Positions 43,601-52,192 of a stretch of 64,000 nucleotides of DNA are shown in pieces. The notes under the pieces were generated by a model. The model was not told the DNA's origin, made no database searches, and saw only the letters and a list, made by a program, of their open reading frames with translations. Location of the stretch: positions 1,240,001-1,304,000 of the forward strand of contig NZ_CP097118.1 of NCBI RefSeq assembly GCF_024029435.1. Direction: 5' to 3'. Numbering within the stretch: the first letter of the stretch is position 1; each line of letters opens with the position of its first letter. Source of the DNA: Fructilactobacillus hinvesii. GTDB taxonomy: Bacteria > Bacillota > Bacilli > Lactobacillales > Lactobacillaceae. The translations under genes and the position numbers were made by a program.

Positions 43601-45480
43601 ATTTTGCTAGCACTAACTGAACTCAGTTGTGAAGTAAGATTACTTTGCAATGAAATCGAAGCACTAATACTTCCGTACTGATCAATTCCTTCCTGGCTAG
43701 CAACACTTGCCGAATCAACAACACTTTGAGCATCCAATGACGTATTTTCAGCACTAAACTTCATATATTCAGAATTACTTTGGTAATTGCTCAAACTAAA
43801 TGAATTTGAATTTGATTGCGATATACTCAAAGAATTCAAATCAGATTGGTTGTAAGTTCCTGAATTTTTCCCCCAGCTATTGGACATACTACTTGATAAA
43901 GTTGTAATCAGTGAATCTTCTAAACTGATTGATGCTGAGGCAGATTGAAATGGAATGTTAGTAATAACCGGAATCGCTTGAATTCTGGAAAAAGTTTCAG
44001 CGTTGGTTGATGAAACAGTTGCATTGTAAATTCCCAACGCAATTTCAACTGCATCTTTAAATCCGCGGCTTACGACGCTATCTCCAAGCTTATTTGTGAC
44101 ATAATTTTCCAAATATTTTGCGGCTTTATTAATTAAATCAAGAGATTGGACTCCTGCTTGAACATACATTTCATCACCGGGTTGAAGACCATATTCATGG
44201 GGGTTTACATCAACGGTAATACTTTGATTGTAGCGATTCGTTGTATATGGTTGCTTGTTAACTTTTTCCCATTGCCCTGTCACTGGATTCCAAATGTAAA
44301 GAGTGGTCTCTTGATCATTACCAATCGTCAGCCAGCCCTTACTGGTTTCAATTTTAATAACCCCAGAATTACCATCATAAATAAAATGGTTTCCACTAAC
44401 AACTCCATCAACGTTAGGGGAAATCCCTAAATCGTTAAGATTAGGAATATTGATATCAATCCCAAGGCTTCTTAATGCAGCATCAGCCTTATCAATGGCA
44501 TGATTAACACTATTAATAAATATATTTGTATTACTATTCTGACCAGCTGGTTGATTAGGAATCTTAGTTTCTGGTTGACCATTTGCAGCTAAAACAAAAT
44601 GGTTACTGCTAATTTGAGATTGGCTCCCACTCATAGAAGCAATCACTGAATCCTGCATGGAACTGCTTAATGATTTTCCATTAGAAAGTGACATCTTTAG
44701 TTGTTCTTGCACTAACGTTGATTCACTAGCTTTATGACTATCACTAACATTTTGTGAAGTTGAAACGGATTCTGACCCTTCAACTTTTCGAGTATCAGAA
44801 CTCAACTCCAATGTTTGTCCAATTAAACTATTTTCTGAATTAGAAGTAGATTGAATAGTAGATTGATTAGCAGTTAAACCAATTTTAGTAGCGCTGTTAG
44901 ATTTATCAAACTGATTAGAACTATTTTGATCTGTTTGAATAGTACTATTTGACTCATTAGTAGAAGAAAGGATTACTTCAATTCCTCTAGTTGCAACCTT
45001 TTTATCACTAGCAGAAACGTTCTTCAGGTTAGATACACTAGTACTGTCATTTGGTAACGAACTAGCAACTGTAGTTATCTTGGAATTAGATTCCCCCGAT
45101 AATTCCTTGCTATTAAAACTTGATTCCTCACTTTGTGAAGTACTATTAGAAATGCTCTGTTCGCTTGCAGAAATTGAAGTACTTTCACTTGCAGACGTCA
45201 CTGATGACCGTGAAATTTCAGAATTCAACTCGGAGTGAGCAGGAATTGTTGTAGATTGCTGATTTACTAACAGTTGATCATTATCATCAACCTCCCGTTT
45301 TAACTGCTGGGTAGCATCAGCCCTTGTAATCGGCGTCCCTAACAAGATACTAGCTACCATCCCAGAAACAGTAGCAGTTCCTGCAACTAGCCACTGTTTG
45401 CCAGCTTTATACATCCGATACCGCGTTTTCTTATTGGTATCAAAGAGTGCATCAAACCGGCGTTGGTTAAATTTTTTCAT
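37606..45480 (-). CDS. Giant serine-rich repeat adhesin (accessory Sec substrate)
   Basis: A 2624-residue glycoprotein-type adhesin. The signal (about 1-55) has MYKAGKQW of the KxYKxGKxW class and ends near TRADA. A first Ser-rich segment (about 60-310) precedes a non-repetitive domain (about 320-512; NIPNLNDLGISPNVDG, TLYIWNPVTGQWEKV), likely the ligand-binding region. A second Ser-rich segment follows, with about 94 units of a 14-residue repeat (STSKSMSASTSATE type) at about 1022-2342. The C-terminus has a membrane span and KRNKRS but no LPxTG. It is encoded next to the accessory Sec genes that should glycosylate and export it. GGGAGA lies upstream. Confidence 0.95.
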   Translation of the reverse strand: MKKFNQRRFDALFDTNKKTRYRMYKAGKQWLVAGTATVSGMVASILLGTPITRADATQQLKREVDDNDQLLVNQQSTTIPAHSELNSEISRSSVTSASESTSISASEQSISNSTSQSEESSFNSKELSGESNSKITTVASSLPNDSTSVSNLKNVSASDKKVATRGIEVILSSTNESNSTIQTDQNSSNQFDKSNSATKIGLTANQSTIQSTSNSENSLIGQTLELSSDTRKVEGSESVSTSQNVSDSHKASESTLVQEQLKMSLSNGKSLSSSMQDSVIASMSGSQSQISSNHFVLAANGQPETKIPNQPAGQNSNTNIFINSVNHAIDKADAALRSLGIDINIPNLNDLGISPNVDGVVSGNHFIYDGNSGVIKIETSKGWLTIGNDQETTLYIWNPVTGQWEKVNKQPYTTNRYNQSITVDVNPHEYGLQPGDEMYVQAGVQSLDLINKAAKYLENYVTNKLGDSVVSRGFKDAVEIALGIYNATVSSTNAETFSRIQAIPVITNIPFQSASASISLEDSLITTLSSSMSNSWGKNSGTYNQSDLNSLSISQSNSNSFSLSNYQSNSEYMKFSAENTSLDAQSVVDSASVASQEGIDQYGSISASISLQSNLTSQLSSVSASKIDSRNSGINSQSTSGSLTVSNSTSSSISTSFVDASMSAVDSYADSVKFSISKSKSEADAIPSWFLHASEHYSVSDSMSLSDSISNDASISASTSNIPVSQSISTSIGGSLKQSASASASISQSTTQSTSLLSVSKSKSTSVVLQTISEAESNIYKNSIVDSLQSYYSSLSTSDSTSDSKSTSQTSQSSWGSQSNSAAKSTSISESTAQSQSISASTSLSNNPSYNHDSISTSVSTSVSESESAAHSQSDSISVSVSSRNSNNSASSSASGSSSLSYSSSASNSASFQNVVSISESKSIASESNDSTDDRGSASRSTSTSAQHSIYDSISMSASMIYSDSASTSQSINDSVSSSASTSYRNESVSDSKSASASQSNQKSISDSKSISETTSATESVSQSMSTSTSVRESTSKSTSASTSATNSTSKSMSASTSVIDSTSKSMSTSTSVIDSTSKSVSASASATDSTSNSISTSTSVTDSTSKSMSTSTSATESASKSTSASASATESTSKSMSASTSATESTSKSMSASTSETESTSKSMSTSTSVIDSTSKSTSASTSVTESTSKSTSASTSATNSASKSMSTSTSETESTSKSMSASTSATESTSKSTSASTSATNSASKSMSTSTSATESTSNSMSASMSVTESTSKSVSASTSATESTSNSMSVSTSVIDSTSKSTSASTSATESTSKSTSVSTSATESISKSTSASTSVTDSTSKSMSVSTSVTNSTSKSTSASTSVTDSTSKSMSTSTSATESTSNSMSVSTSVTNSTSKSMSASTSATESTSKSMSASTSVTESISKSTSASTSVTDSTSKSMSTSTSATESTSNSMSVSTSVTNSTSKSMSASTSATESTSKSMSASTSVTESISKSTSASTSVTDSTSKSMSTSTSATESTSKSVSASTSATESTSNSMSASTSVIDSTSKSTSASTSATESTSKSMSTSTSETESTSKSTSARTSATESTSKSTSARTSATESTSKSVSASTSATESTSNSMSASTSATDSTSKSMSTSTSVTDSTSKSTSASTSVADSTSKSMSASTSVTDSTSKSTSASTSATESTSKSTSASTSATESTSKSMSASTSATESTSKSMSTSTSVIDSTSKSTSASTSATDSTLQSVSESDSATESTSKSMSASTSATESTSKSTSVSTSATNSTSNSISTSTSATDSTSKSMSASTSATDSTSNSMSASTSVTDSTSKSMSASTSATESTSKSTSASTSATESTSNSMSASMSVTEATSKSMSTSTSVTDSTSKSMSASTSVTESTSKSVSASASATDSTSKSMSTSTSVIDSTSKSMSASTSVIDSTSKSMSASTSVTESTSKSTSASTSVADSTSKSMSASTSVTDSTSKSMSASTSVIDSTSKSMSASTSVTESTSKSTSASTSVIDSTSKSMSASTSATESTSKSTSASTSATESTSKSTSASTSVADSTSKSMSASTSVTDSTSKSMSTSTSATESTSKSMSASDSVINSTSKSTSASTSVADSTSKSMSASTSVTDSTSKSMSTSTSATESTSKSMSASDSVINSTSKSTSASTSVADSTSKSMSASTSVTDSTSKSMSASTSVTDSTSKSTSASTSVTDSTSKSTSASTSVIDSTSKSMSASISVTESTSKSMSTSTSVTDSTSQSTSASTSVTDSTSKSMSASTSVTDSTSKSMSASTSATDSTSQSTSASTSATDSTSKSMSASTSVIDSTSKSMSFSESLSLSNNSSVLSSINGSHTTSGSVSDSQSIYGSKLSSRNNSLSIGISMSNSTSESSSVVTSEASSMNLSSISTSLSVLTSMNKFSSQSSSTSQMLYKSLSGSVRSSVTIGKLAVRRDLTSFSNDETRVINTNRDTNDFMNALNGLIHVVGTGSLAGLASVNGNTIIPSFVGMAVQQLISNDNSQIQNGEVNNTMVASSQTNINSNNDQNSANGYPSDRNNRHKNSSNNVKQFNKNHNSNQKHQSKYSNSTLSLLVFSLAGFGILGFFLFFAYEKRNKRS
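38455..42415. repeat. About 94 tandem 42-bp repeats in the adhesin gene
   Basis: A 42-bp period encodes S-T-S-K-S-M/T-S-A-S-T-S-A/V-T/I-E/D. The third positions vary but the period is kept throughout almost 4 kb. Some higher-order blocks are exactly duplicated, for example the stretch at about 40926-41100 repeated at about 41106-41280. Confidence 0.95.
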
Positions 45481-45890
45481 TCTCCCTACACTGCCTTTCT
45501 TCTATGATTTTGGTTGCCAGTGATTATCAAAGAGAGCCATAATCTAAAAAAACACTCCTGCATTTTCATAAAAATTATTTCTGGTTAAGAATCATCTCGG
45601 ATAACCTCTGTCTAATATTAATTATCACATTGAAAGATTATTTTATCAATATGTAAATTTAGAAGGTTGTTTATCTAATGCTTCCCAAATAACTACAATA
45701 GTATAATTACATTATTCAAATTACTGTTATCTCCTCCTATAATCGCATATAGAATTTAATTAAAAAATACCTATATCCCCAACATCTATAAATATATAGG
45801 TATTACTTCTTTAGAAAATTTAGTGATGACGAGACATTCTTTTACAATAATAATCAGGCTGTTAAAATTAACTTGTCTGTCAAAACTAAG
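45481..45890. other. Intergenic region between gtfB and the adhesin gene
   Basis: About 410 AT-rich bases with no intact gene. It holds the gtfB terminator at about 45762-45804 and then the promoter region of the adhesin. AGGAGGAGA on the minus strand near 45730 resembles a ribosome site, but no long frame follows it. Confidence 0.6.
45762..45804 (-). terminator. Terminator after gtfB
   Basis: AATACCTATA and TATAGGTATT form a 10-bp stem, followed by T4AATT on the minus strand. It separates the secretion genes from the adhesin gene. Confidence 0.75.
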
Positions 45891-46742
45891 CTATTTTTTT
45901 ATTAATTTAATTTTATCTAAAGGAACATCAAAGCCTTTAATAATATCATAATCAGCACGATTTACTTCAACCGTTTGAATTGAAGAAATCACATCCGTTA
46001 AAATATCACGTAAATTCCCCCGAATATTTTTCTGATCATCTAGCGGACTTTCTACTAATCGCAAGACATTATGTGACTTAGTTCCGTTTAAAACCATTAA
46101 TTCAACTCCCATGTAATTAATGATAACCTTATCTTTTTCAGAAACGATTGAACGCACTTGGGCATTATAAAATTCGTTTAAGGTGTTGTAGCGCTGTTTA
46201 ATCTTGTGCGTCACAGGATCCTCAACTGTAATCAAGTTAATCACGCCCTGATAGAGATAGTAACGAACTACTGGACGATATTGTTGATCATAAAAAACCA
46301 TTTCCAACATTTCGTTTTCAGCATAGAACAAGTTGCTAAAAATCGTGCCATCGTAAGCATACTCTTCAATATAATCAAGGGTGCCATCTGGGTTCGTGTA
46401 TCGAACATCTTGAGCAGCCCTCCGCGTATTTGGATACAAAAACTCTTTGCCAATTTCGCTTCCATGGTGATAGATTGAGATACTGCCGTCTCGGTTCACA
46501 AAAATCTTGTCCCACGTAGGTACTGGCACATCATTAAAGAATCGGTAACTCCCAAGGTGATACTTTCTATGAGTTAATCGGTCTAAGACGTTTACCCCAT
46601 TAACATCGCTTTCTCCGAAGTACTTGCCAATGATGGGTGCGGATACCAATGAAATTACATTAGGCTGCTGATCAGGACTTTCTGCCTTAATCCGTTGCCA
46701 CTGATTGTCTGTAACAATGTTATTTACTAGTACGTAATCCAT
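45891..46742 (-). CDS. gtfB: Accessory Sec glycosyltransferase subunit GtfB, short form
   Basis: A 283-residue protein resembling the N-terminal half of GtfB, the partner that forms the adhesin O-GlcNAc transferase with GtfA. YHLGSYRFFNDVPVPTWDKI, then RRAAQDVRYTNPDGTLDYIEEYAYDG and NLFYAENEMLEMVFYD correspond to the substrate-binding beta domain. Known GtfB proteins are about 440 residues; the C-terminal GT-B part is missing. The stop follows a run of seven A. In another frame directly after that run NSLVLTDK can be read, so a frameshift or decay is possible. The start overlaps gtfA by 23 bases. Confidence 0.82.
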   Translation of the reverse strand: MDYVLVNNIVTDNQWQRIKAESPDQQPNVISLVSAPIIGKYFGESDVNGVNVLDRLTHRKYHLGSYRFFNDVPVPTWDKIFVNRDGSISIYHHGSEIGKEFLYPNTRRAAQDVRYTNPDGTLDYIEEYAYDGTIFSNLFYAENEMLEMVFYDQQYRPVVRYYLYQGVINLITVEDPVTHKIKQRYNTLNEFYNAQVRSIVSEKDKVIINYMGVELMVLNGTKSHNVLRLVESPLDDQKNIRGNLRDILTDVISSIQTVEVNRADYDIIKGFDVPLDKIKLIKK

Positions 46743-48183
46743 CGATTAAATCCCTCCATTTTTTTGCTGTGCTGTGATCCTGGAAATCTTCAACTGAATC
46801 AGTCGTTGCCGCTTGCAATTTCGAATACTCGTCATCATCCATGATTTTTTTAAGTACGCCACTAATCTTTTGAACGTTAAAATCATCATCATCGCGTTTA
46901 AATGCAGTTAAATAACCATTAACGCCATCTTTAATTAACTCCTGTGCTCCAAACCGAGCATCAAAAGTAATAACTGGCAAACCGGCATTGAGGGCTTCAA
47001 TGTATGTCAAACCAAATCCTTCAGAGAAGGACGTCGAAATAAACGCATCATACTTCGGATAAACGTGTTCCAACTCATGAGAAAGCCCCTTCATGGTGAT
47101 GTAATCCTCAGCATGACAATCCTTAATGGTTTGAACTAAGTCCTTTTGTTTTTCTCCTTGACCATAGATGTCAAACTTAATCTTCATTCCTTGATCGTGA
47201 AGCTGGGCCACTGCTTTAATGGCAATGTCAATGTGCTTTTCGGCCGCCAATCGTGAGGCAGTAATCAAGCGGAATGGTGAATGGGAGCGACGGCGTTTTT
47301 GTTTCGTAACCCCATCACGAACTCCACCCACTGGGATAGCTTCCACGATGGACTTCGCCGTTGGATCATCCACAAGCATGTCATCTCGCTGTAACTTGGT
47401 AGCCGTAACCGCCTTATCGACGGCATGGAGGTGTTCTAACATGTATTCATAGTGGTCGTTCCACAGTGGATACTTTGGATCATCCCGGTCAGAAAGCTGA
47501 TCAGCATGCACGATGTAAACCAGCTTCGAATTTGGAATCCGGTTTTCCATCAAAACGTCGTCCGCAAATTCACCCCGGTCAATGATAAAGTTACTCTCGC
47601 CCCCGTACGCCTTGTCAACTTGTTCAAAGAAGTACCGGTGTAATTCATACAGGTTCCGGAAGAAAAGGTGTTGATCATGTTCGTTAAAGAGATGGATATT
47701 AACCACGTTTGAACCCCGATGCTGATCGTTTTCAATCGAGTACATCACCTTGCGTTCGTTATTTTTGGCCGCAAAAAGTTCCACCCGCGAAACGCCCACT
47801 TGTAAAACCGGGTTATCAGGTTTTTGCTTGTCACGTCCCTTGTAGAAGTGTTGAATGACCCGCATTCCTGAATCAGTGACGAATTCTTGCTTCCGATTGG
47901 TATTAGTACTATCGACAATCATGTCAGATTTTTGGGGTTTAACCCGTTTAGCTAATCCCATTTTGAGGTAATCTCCACCTAAAACTAGGTATTCCCAGAG
48001 GTTCAAAACTTCGGAATCTTTTAATCCCCACCGGTCCATTGCCTCGTGCAGTTCAGGAACTAAGTTTAAAAACAAAAAGCGAAAGGGTAATTTAGCCTGC
48101 TGGAAACGATCGGCCCGATAAAACTCAGCGTGTTCCACTCCTGAGTTTCCTAATCCCATTGCTTGGTTAATGAAAAAATTCAT
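46720..48183 (-). CDS. gtfA: Accessory Sec O-GlcNAc transferase GtfA
   Basis: A 487-residue GT4-family (GT-B fold) glycosyltransferase. It adds the first GlcNAc to Ser/Thr of the adhesin. Features are NFFINQAMGLGNSGVEHAEFYRA at the start, RLITASRLAAEKHIDIAIKAV, FDIYGQGEKQKDL and the nucleotide-sugar EX7E motif in SEGFGLTYIEALNAGLPVI. Full length. It begins 8 bases after asp3. Confidence 0.95.
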   Translation of the reverse strand: MNFFINQAMGLGNSGVEHAEFYRADRFQQAKLPFRFLFLNLVPELHEAMDRWGLKDSEVLNLWEYLVLGGDYLKMGLAKRVKPQKSDMIVDSTNTNRKQEFVTDSGMRVIQHFYKGRDKQKPDNPVLQVGVSRVELFAAKNNERKVMYSIENDQHRGSNVVNIHLFNEHDQHLFFRNLYELHRYFFEQVDKAYGGESNFIIDRGEFADDVLMENRIPNSKLVYIVHADQLSDRDDPKYPLWNDHYEYMLEHLHAVDKAVTATKLQRDDMLVDDPTAKSIVEAIPVGGVRDGVTKQKRRRSHSPFRLITASRLAAEKHIDIAIKAVAQLHDQGMKIKFDIYGQGEKQKDLVQTIKDCHAEDYITMKGLSHELEHVYPKYDAFISTSFSEGFGLTYIEALNAGLPVITFDARFGAQELIKDGVNGYLTAFKRDDDDFNVQKISGVLKKIMDDDEYSKLQAATTDSVEDFQDHSTAKKWRDLIDGLRTSK

Positions 48184-48191
48184 AAAATAAC

Positions 48192-48968
48192 CTACTTTCT
48201 TTTCGACATCAATGCTTGTGCCTCACTCATCAACTTTTGCGCGGCAGCGTCTTCTGACCAACAAGTTACATTGTGCAAGTGATAATGATCCTTGAACTCT
48301 TGTAAGACGTCAGCCAGTCGCTCAGCAGACCACTTCGGCGTGATCCGCACAACACGAAGCGGGTGGTTTAACGTTTCAGCTTCCAGTGGGGTAGCATCAA
48401 TCACCCGCTTTTCCGTCCGAATCATCAGGTTTCCAGTTTCCTCGGGATTTCCCCAATCCTGCCGTGGCAATAAATCAACCGCTGCCATTGGGGGACGTGG
48501 TTCTAAAGTCATCATATCCCACAGAGAAACTGGCAGTAAATACATCCGCCGAAAGGTTACCTTTTCATTATTGAACTTCTCTAAGGCAATCTCATAGTCA
48601 TGAGTCTCATCACTCAGCTCAAAGCTCAGTTCTTGGGTGAGTTCGAGCTTTTCATCAACTAATTGATTCTGTTCATCATAAGCAGCAACCAAAATTCCCA
48701 CGGATTCTTTAGGTTCAATTTCTGCGTCAAGGACCAGTTGATACTGCTCGTTACGCGGTAATTGAGGTAACAGCTTACTGCCGTATCCAATTGATTGCGG
48801 GGTATTCTCTGGCAGCTGGGTGCTCCACCAATGAATTTTTTTGCCGGCCGGTTGTAATTCATTTTGATACTCAACCACGCCCGTCGTGTTGTAATTAATT
48901 TGCGCTCCGTACGTATCGGTATTCGGATCGGCAGTATCCCATGTTAAACTATATAGTTTTTCCACCAT
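48192..48968 (-). CDS. asp3: Accessory Sec protein Asp3
   Basis: A 258-residue protein at the asp3 position. The first part (YSLTWDTADPNTDTYGAQINY, GKKIHWWSTQLPENTPQSIGYGSKLLPQLP) matches the carbohydrate-binding-like Asp3 fold. The C-terminal third, with LVVRITPKW-type WSAERLADVLQEF, is longer than in streptococci. Asp1, Asp2 and Asp3 form a complex that presents and modifies the adhesin during export. It starts directly after the asp2 stop. Confidence 0.88.
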   Translation of the reverse strand: MVEKLYSLTWDTADPNTDTYGAQINYNTTGVVEYQNELQPAGKKIHWWSTQLPENTPQSIGYGSKLLPQLPRNEQYQLVLDAEIEPKESVGILVAAYDEQNQLVDEKLELTQELSFELSDETHDYEIALEKFNNEKVTFRRMYLLPVSLWDMMTLEPRPPMAAVDLLPRQDWGNPEETGNLMIRTEKRVIDATPLEAETLNHPLRVVRITPKWSAERLADVLQEFKDHYHLHNVTCWSEDAAAQKLMSEAQALMSKRK

Positions 48969-50591
48969 TTAGGACCCCTTTCGTTGATGCTTTTTTTTCA
49001 AAGTTTTCTTTTTTGGCTTATGTGGTTGCTTACGATCAAACTGCGTTAATAGATACCAGTACTGCCGTTGGAACCAGTCAACAATTGGTCCCGTTTGGTC
49101 GTTGTGCCGCCCTTCAAATCCTTTTGCAAGCAACTTTCCCGTGGGATTTAATTCGATAAAACGATCTCGAATTCCCTGGTAAGCATCCTTGTTGTAATCA
49201 TCTTGCAGCATGTAAGCAATTGCCAACGTTGTATTGGATAGGTGTCCCTGCTCCAAGTTTTTCCAGTAACGTTGATCAAGCTTGTGACTAGCAGCGTCTG
49301 ACAAGTCTGACTCATAATACAACTGCATGTCTTCACTGGTCCGAAAGTCATTTGGTCGCTTCACCCGACCGTTTTGAGCAATCGTCCCTAGTTCCGCTAA
49401 TGGTTTCCCTAGGACAATTCCAACCGGATTTAACCGAGCGCCGTAGTACAACGCACCAAAGGTTCCCATGGACATTCCAGATAAAATTAGTTCCGATGAC
49501 TTAAAGTGCAGTCTTTGTAATGTTTCTTTAATGATGTCCACAATCCGTTGCTCAAACGCTTGATCTCCCATGTAGAAGGCTCCCCCTTCCAATCGCCAAT
49601 CAGAGATCAGGAGGAACGGAGCCCCGTAGTTTTGCATCATCCGCCGTCCTTCGTAACCTTCCTTGGTCCGATATCCGGCAAAGTAAACGTTGAGCGGTGG
49701 TTTCATATCTCCTGCATCAAAGTAAACTCCCACACTCCCATGCAATTTTTTATCAGAGATCACTTCGTCACTAGGCATCATTTCCCCGTAGGGACCACGT
49801 GCCCGCCGCACGTGCAGGTTTCCAATTTGAAGTTTCCCCTCACCGCGCGCGTAAATCAAAGCTTGAAAGAATGACACGCGCTCGTTTCCAATCACATCAA
49901 TACTTTCCTGTAACTCGTCGCCACTCACAAACTTTGACTGAATTACCTGTTGCGTATTGGCATCAATTTGGGTTAACTTTAGCGCAATCTCATTTTCAGG
50001 GTCCGTATGATATTCCAATGCTACTTTATTGGCCATTTTCATCGGTAGATAAAAAGAATCCATCGGCATTGTAATCAACTGCCAATCATCAGTAGGTTTT
50101 AACTCAAGCTCATGATAGATGTTGCCTCGTTGACTCACAGACCGCAACTTATCCCAGTTAAAGTGCCAAGCCCGCGGTGAAAATCGATATCCATCCGGAT
50201 CGTAGTAAAAGAAGTGTTGGATGTCACTAATTAAGCGGTCTGGAACGGTTGGATCGTATTCAAAAGCTCCCTTGAGGTCCAATAAATCCCGTGTTTTTGC
50301 AGGCAAGTCCAAGTCTTGTTGTACTAATAGCTGATTAGCAGGAAGTTGATCCATGACATGGTGGTTATCAAACCATGGAAAACCAGCATCTAAGATAAAG
50401 ACAGCGTTTCGAAACTTGCCGTTTAACTTACCATTAGACTTAAAGAACGGTTGCCCTTTTTGTGGTTCTTGATCAAGAGATTTATCCACACTATGGTAAT
50501 ACTCATAATCAGGCGTAAAATAGGTTGCTGCTTGACTGTAATCAGCTTGCCCTACGTGAATCACGGGCGTCACAAATTTAGGCTTAGCCAT
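48969..50591 (-). CDS. asp2: Accessory Sec protein Asp2
   Basis: A 540-residue protein. The C-terminal half (about 290-500) is an alpha/beta hydrolase-like domain with the nucleophile elbow LILSGMSMGTFGALYYGARL; in streptococci Asp2 acetylates GlcNAc on the adhesin. The N-terminal half includes AVFILDAGFPWFDNHHV and YYDPDGYRFSPRAWHF. Its start overlaps the asp1 stop by 8 bases. The C-terminus is very basic. Confidence 0.93.
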   Translation of the reverse strand: MAKPKFVTPVIHVGQADYSQAATYFTPDYEYYHSVDKSLDQEPQKGQPFFKSNGKLNGKFRNAVFILDAGFPWFDNHHVMDQLPANQLLVQQDLDLPAKTRDLLDLKGAFEYDPTVPDRLISDIQHFFYYDPDGYRFSPRAWHFNWDKLRSVSQRGNIYHELELKPTDDWQLITMPMDSFYLPMKMANKVALEYHTDPENEIALKLTQIDANTQQVIQSKFVSGDELQESIDVIGNERVSFFQALIYARGEGKLQIGNLHVRRARGPYGEMMPSDEVISDKKLHGSVGVYFDAGDMKPPLNVYFAGYRTKEGYEGRRMMQNYGAPFLLISDWRLEGGAFYMGDQAFEQRIVDIIKETLQRLHFKSSELILSGMSMGTFGALYYGARLNPVGIVLGKPLAELGTIAQNGRVKRPNDFRTSEDMQLYYESDLSDAASHKLDQRYWKNLEQGHLSNTTLAIAYMLQDDYNKDAYQGIRDRFIELNPTGKLLAKGFEGRHNDQTGPIVDWFQRQYWYLLTQFDRKQPHKPKKKTLKKKHQRKGS

Positions 50592-52179
50592 GGCCTAATA
50601 CCCCCTTCCAACGACCTAAAATCTGATTGCGCTCGTAGGTTTCCATCAGATCAACGCTGGCTACAACCGCCTGGTTCCAATGGTGTAAATGCTTGATAAA
50701 ATAGTTCATTTGCTCCACTAAATTGGTCAGATCTTGATTTTCAAACCCGTTTGCTTCATTGCGGATCAAATCAGTGGGAGCCGTACTAATCATTGGTACT
50801 CCGGCAGAAACAGCTGCTACTTGTCGCTTTAAATCAGCTTGATTGCTCATATCAATAAACAACCGGACGCGTTGAAACAGGTCATTGGTCTGTTCCTTGG
50901 GTTTTAAATATTGAATTTGTTCGTTAAAGAGGCTGGCCTGGTAGTAGTGGTGTAAATCAGCTTCAGCAAATTCTGCATCATCATCTGTAATCTGGGTATC
51001 AAGGTAATCCAGCCATTCCGATTCCGTTTGAAAATTGGTGGGCTTGCCCATTTCAATGTAACGTTGATAATCGTCGCTGTTTACGTCTACCCCCAGTTCA
51101 TTAAGCATCCAATCATCCTGAAGCTGTCGAATCACTGTTTGAACTTGCTCGTTGCCACCAATTAATAAGACCAACTGGTCGTTAGTAAACAGTTCTGGCA
51201 ATAAAGTTTGAACCGCAGTCGTAAGCTGGGCTTCACTTTGATTACGAATCTGCCAGTAAATCAATTGGGCTTCAAGCTCGTTACTACTTCCAGGTGAAAA
51301 CGTGGTTGGATACGGTTCAATGGCACTAATCGAGTTAGAAAGCGTTACTCCAGCAGTATGCTGAAAGTGATCCGCCATTTTTTGACTGGGAAAGACCCAT
51401 TGGAGCCGGGGATAAAGATCGCTCAGTTGCTTAATTTCATTAAAATCAACTCCCGACTCTAGTAAACCTATCATGTGGTCAGCCGGTAAAGCCAAGTGGA
51501 ATTGATTAGTTTGCATTGCTCCACTCCGGTACGCCACAATTACCTGTTTCGGTACTTGAAAATGTTGTTGATATCGTTCCTGTACCAATGCTTCTAAACT
51601 GGGGTAAGTGTCACGTTGGAAGTGACTGCGAAATTGGGATTCAATCCGAAATTGCCCCCTTTGATCCATCGAAAAAACCGGTTTGTGAAATGGAGTAAAC
51701 CAGGTTTTTTTGTCAACCTGTCCCGTTGGTAGCAATTGGGTTATCGTACTCAAGAAGCCATCCGCAGAATAATCGTCTAGTTGCTGACTTCCGTCTTCAC
51801 GATAGTACGTAATGCGTTCAACTTCCGTCTGACGGTGTGTATTTACCTGGGCAACGGTTTTTTGATCTCGATACAACATAATCTGGTTCCCCGTGACGTT
51901 GAAAAAGGGTTCCACATCATCTGGTAGGGAAAAATCATAGATGGTTATTGGCATTCCTTCTACATCATGAACCTCTTGCAGATCAGCAAAAGCATCCCAA
52001 TAGGGAATATCTGGCATTCCCAGGTCCTGTAAGTCACGCTTCAACGTCAATGAAGGTTGCAAAATCGCGAGTTCGACCGGTTGTTCAGTCTCTAATAACA
52101 TCTGCGCGAGAACTACCTCTGATAAATCTTTCAGTGGTTGTCCGTGCCGATCAGAAAAATTTGGAATAATTAAAACCAC
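50584..52179 (-). CDS. asp1: Accessory Sec protein Asp1
   Basis: A 531-residue protein with the GT-B-like fold of Asp1 but no catalytic motif. FIPSW-like LIIPNFSDRHG opens it, followed by QPSLTLKRDLQDLG, TITQLLPTGQVDKKTWFTPF and AAVSAGVPMISTAPTDLIRNEANG. GTG 52179 is preferred: GGGGGAGG lies 5 bases upstream, whereas the ATG at 52200 precedes that site and overlaps secY2. It acts in the Asp complex at the membrane. Confidence 0.92.
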   Translation of the reverse strand: MVLIIPNFSDRHGQPLKDLSEVVLAQMLLETEQPVELAILQPSLTLKRDLQDLGMPDIPYWDAFADLQEVHDVEGMPITIYDFSLPDDVEPFFNVTGNQIMLYRDQKTVAQVNTHRQTEVERITYYREDGSQQLDDYSADGFLSTITQLLPTGQVDKKTWFTPFHKPVFSMDQRGQFRIESQFRSHFQRDTYPSLEALVQERYQQHFQVPKQVIVAYRSGAMQTNQFHLALPADHMIGLLESGVDFNEIKQLSDLYPRLQWVFPSQKMADHFQHTAGVTLSNSISAIEPYPTTFSPGSSNELEAQLIYWQIRNQSEAQLTTAVQTLLPELFTNDQLVLLIGGNEQVQTVIRQLQDDWMLNELGVDVNSDDYQRYIEMGKPTNFQTESEWLDYLDTQITDDDAEFAEADLHHYYQASLFNEQIQYLKPKEQTNDLFQRVRLFIDMSNQADLKRQVAAVSAGVPMISTAPTDLIRNEANGFENQDLTNLVEQMNYFIKHLHHWNQAVVASVDLMETYERNQILGRWKGVLGHG

Positions 52180-52192
52180 GCTAACCTCCCCC

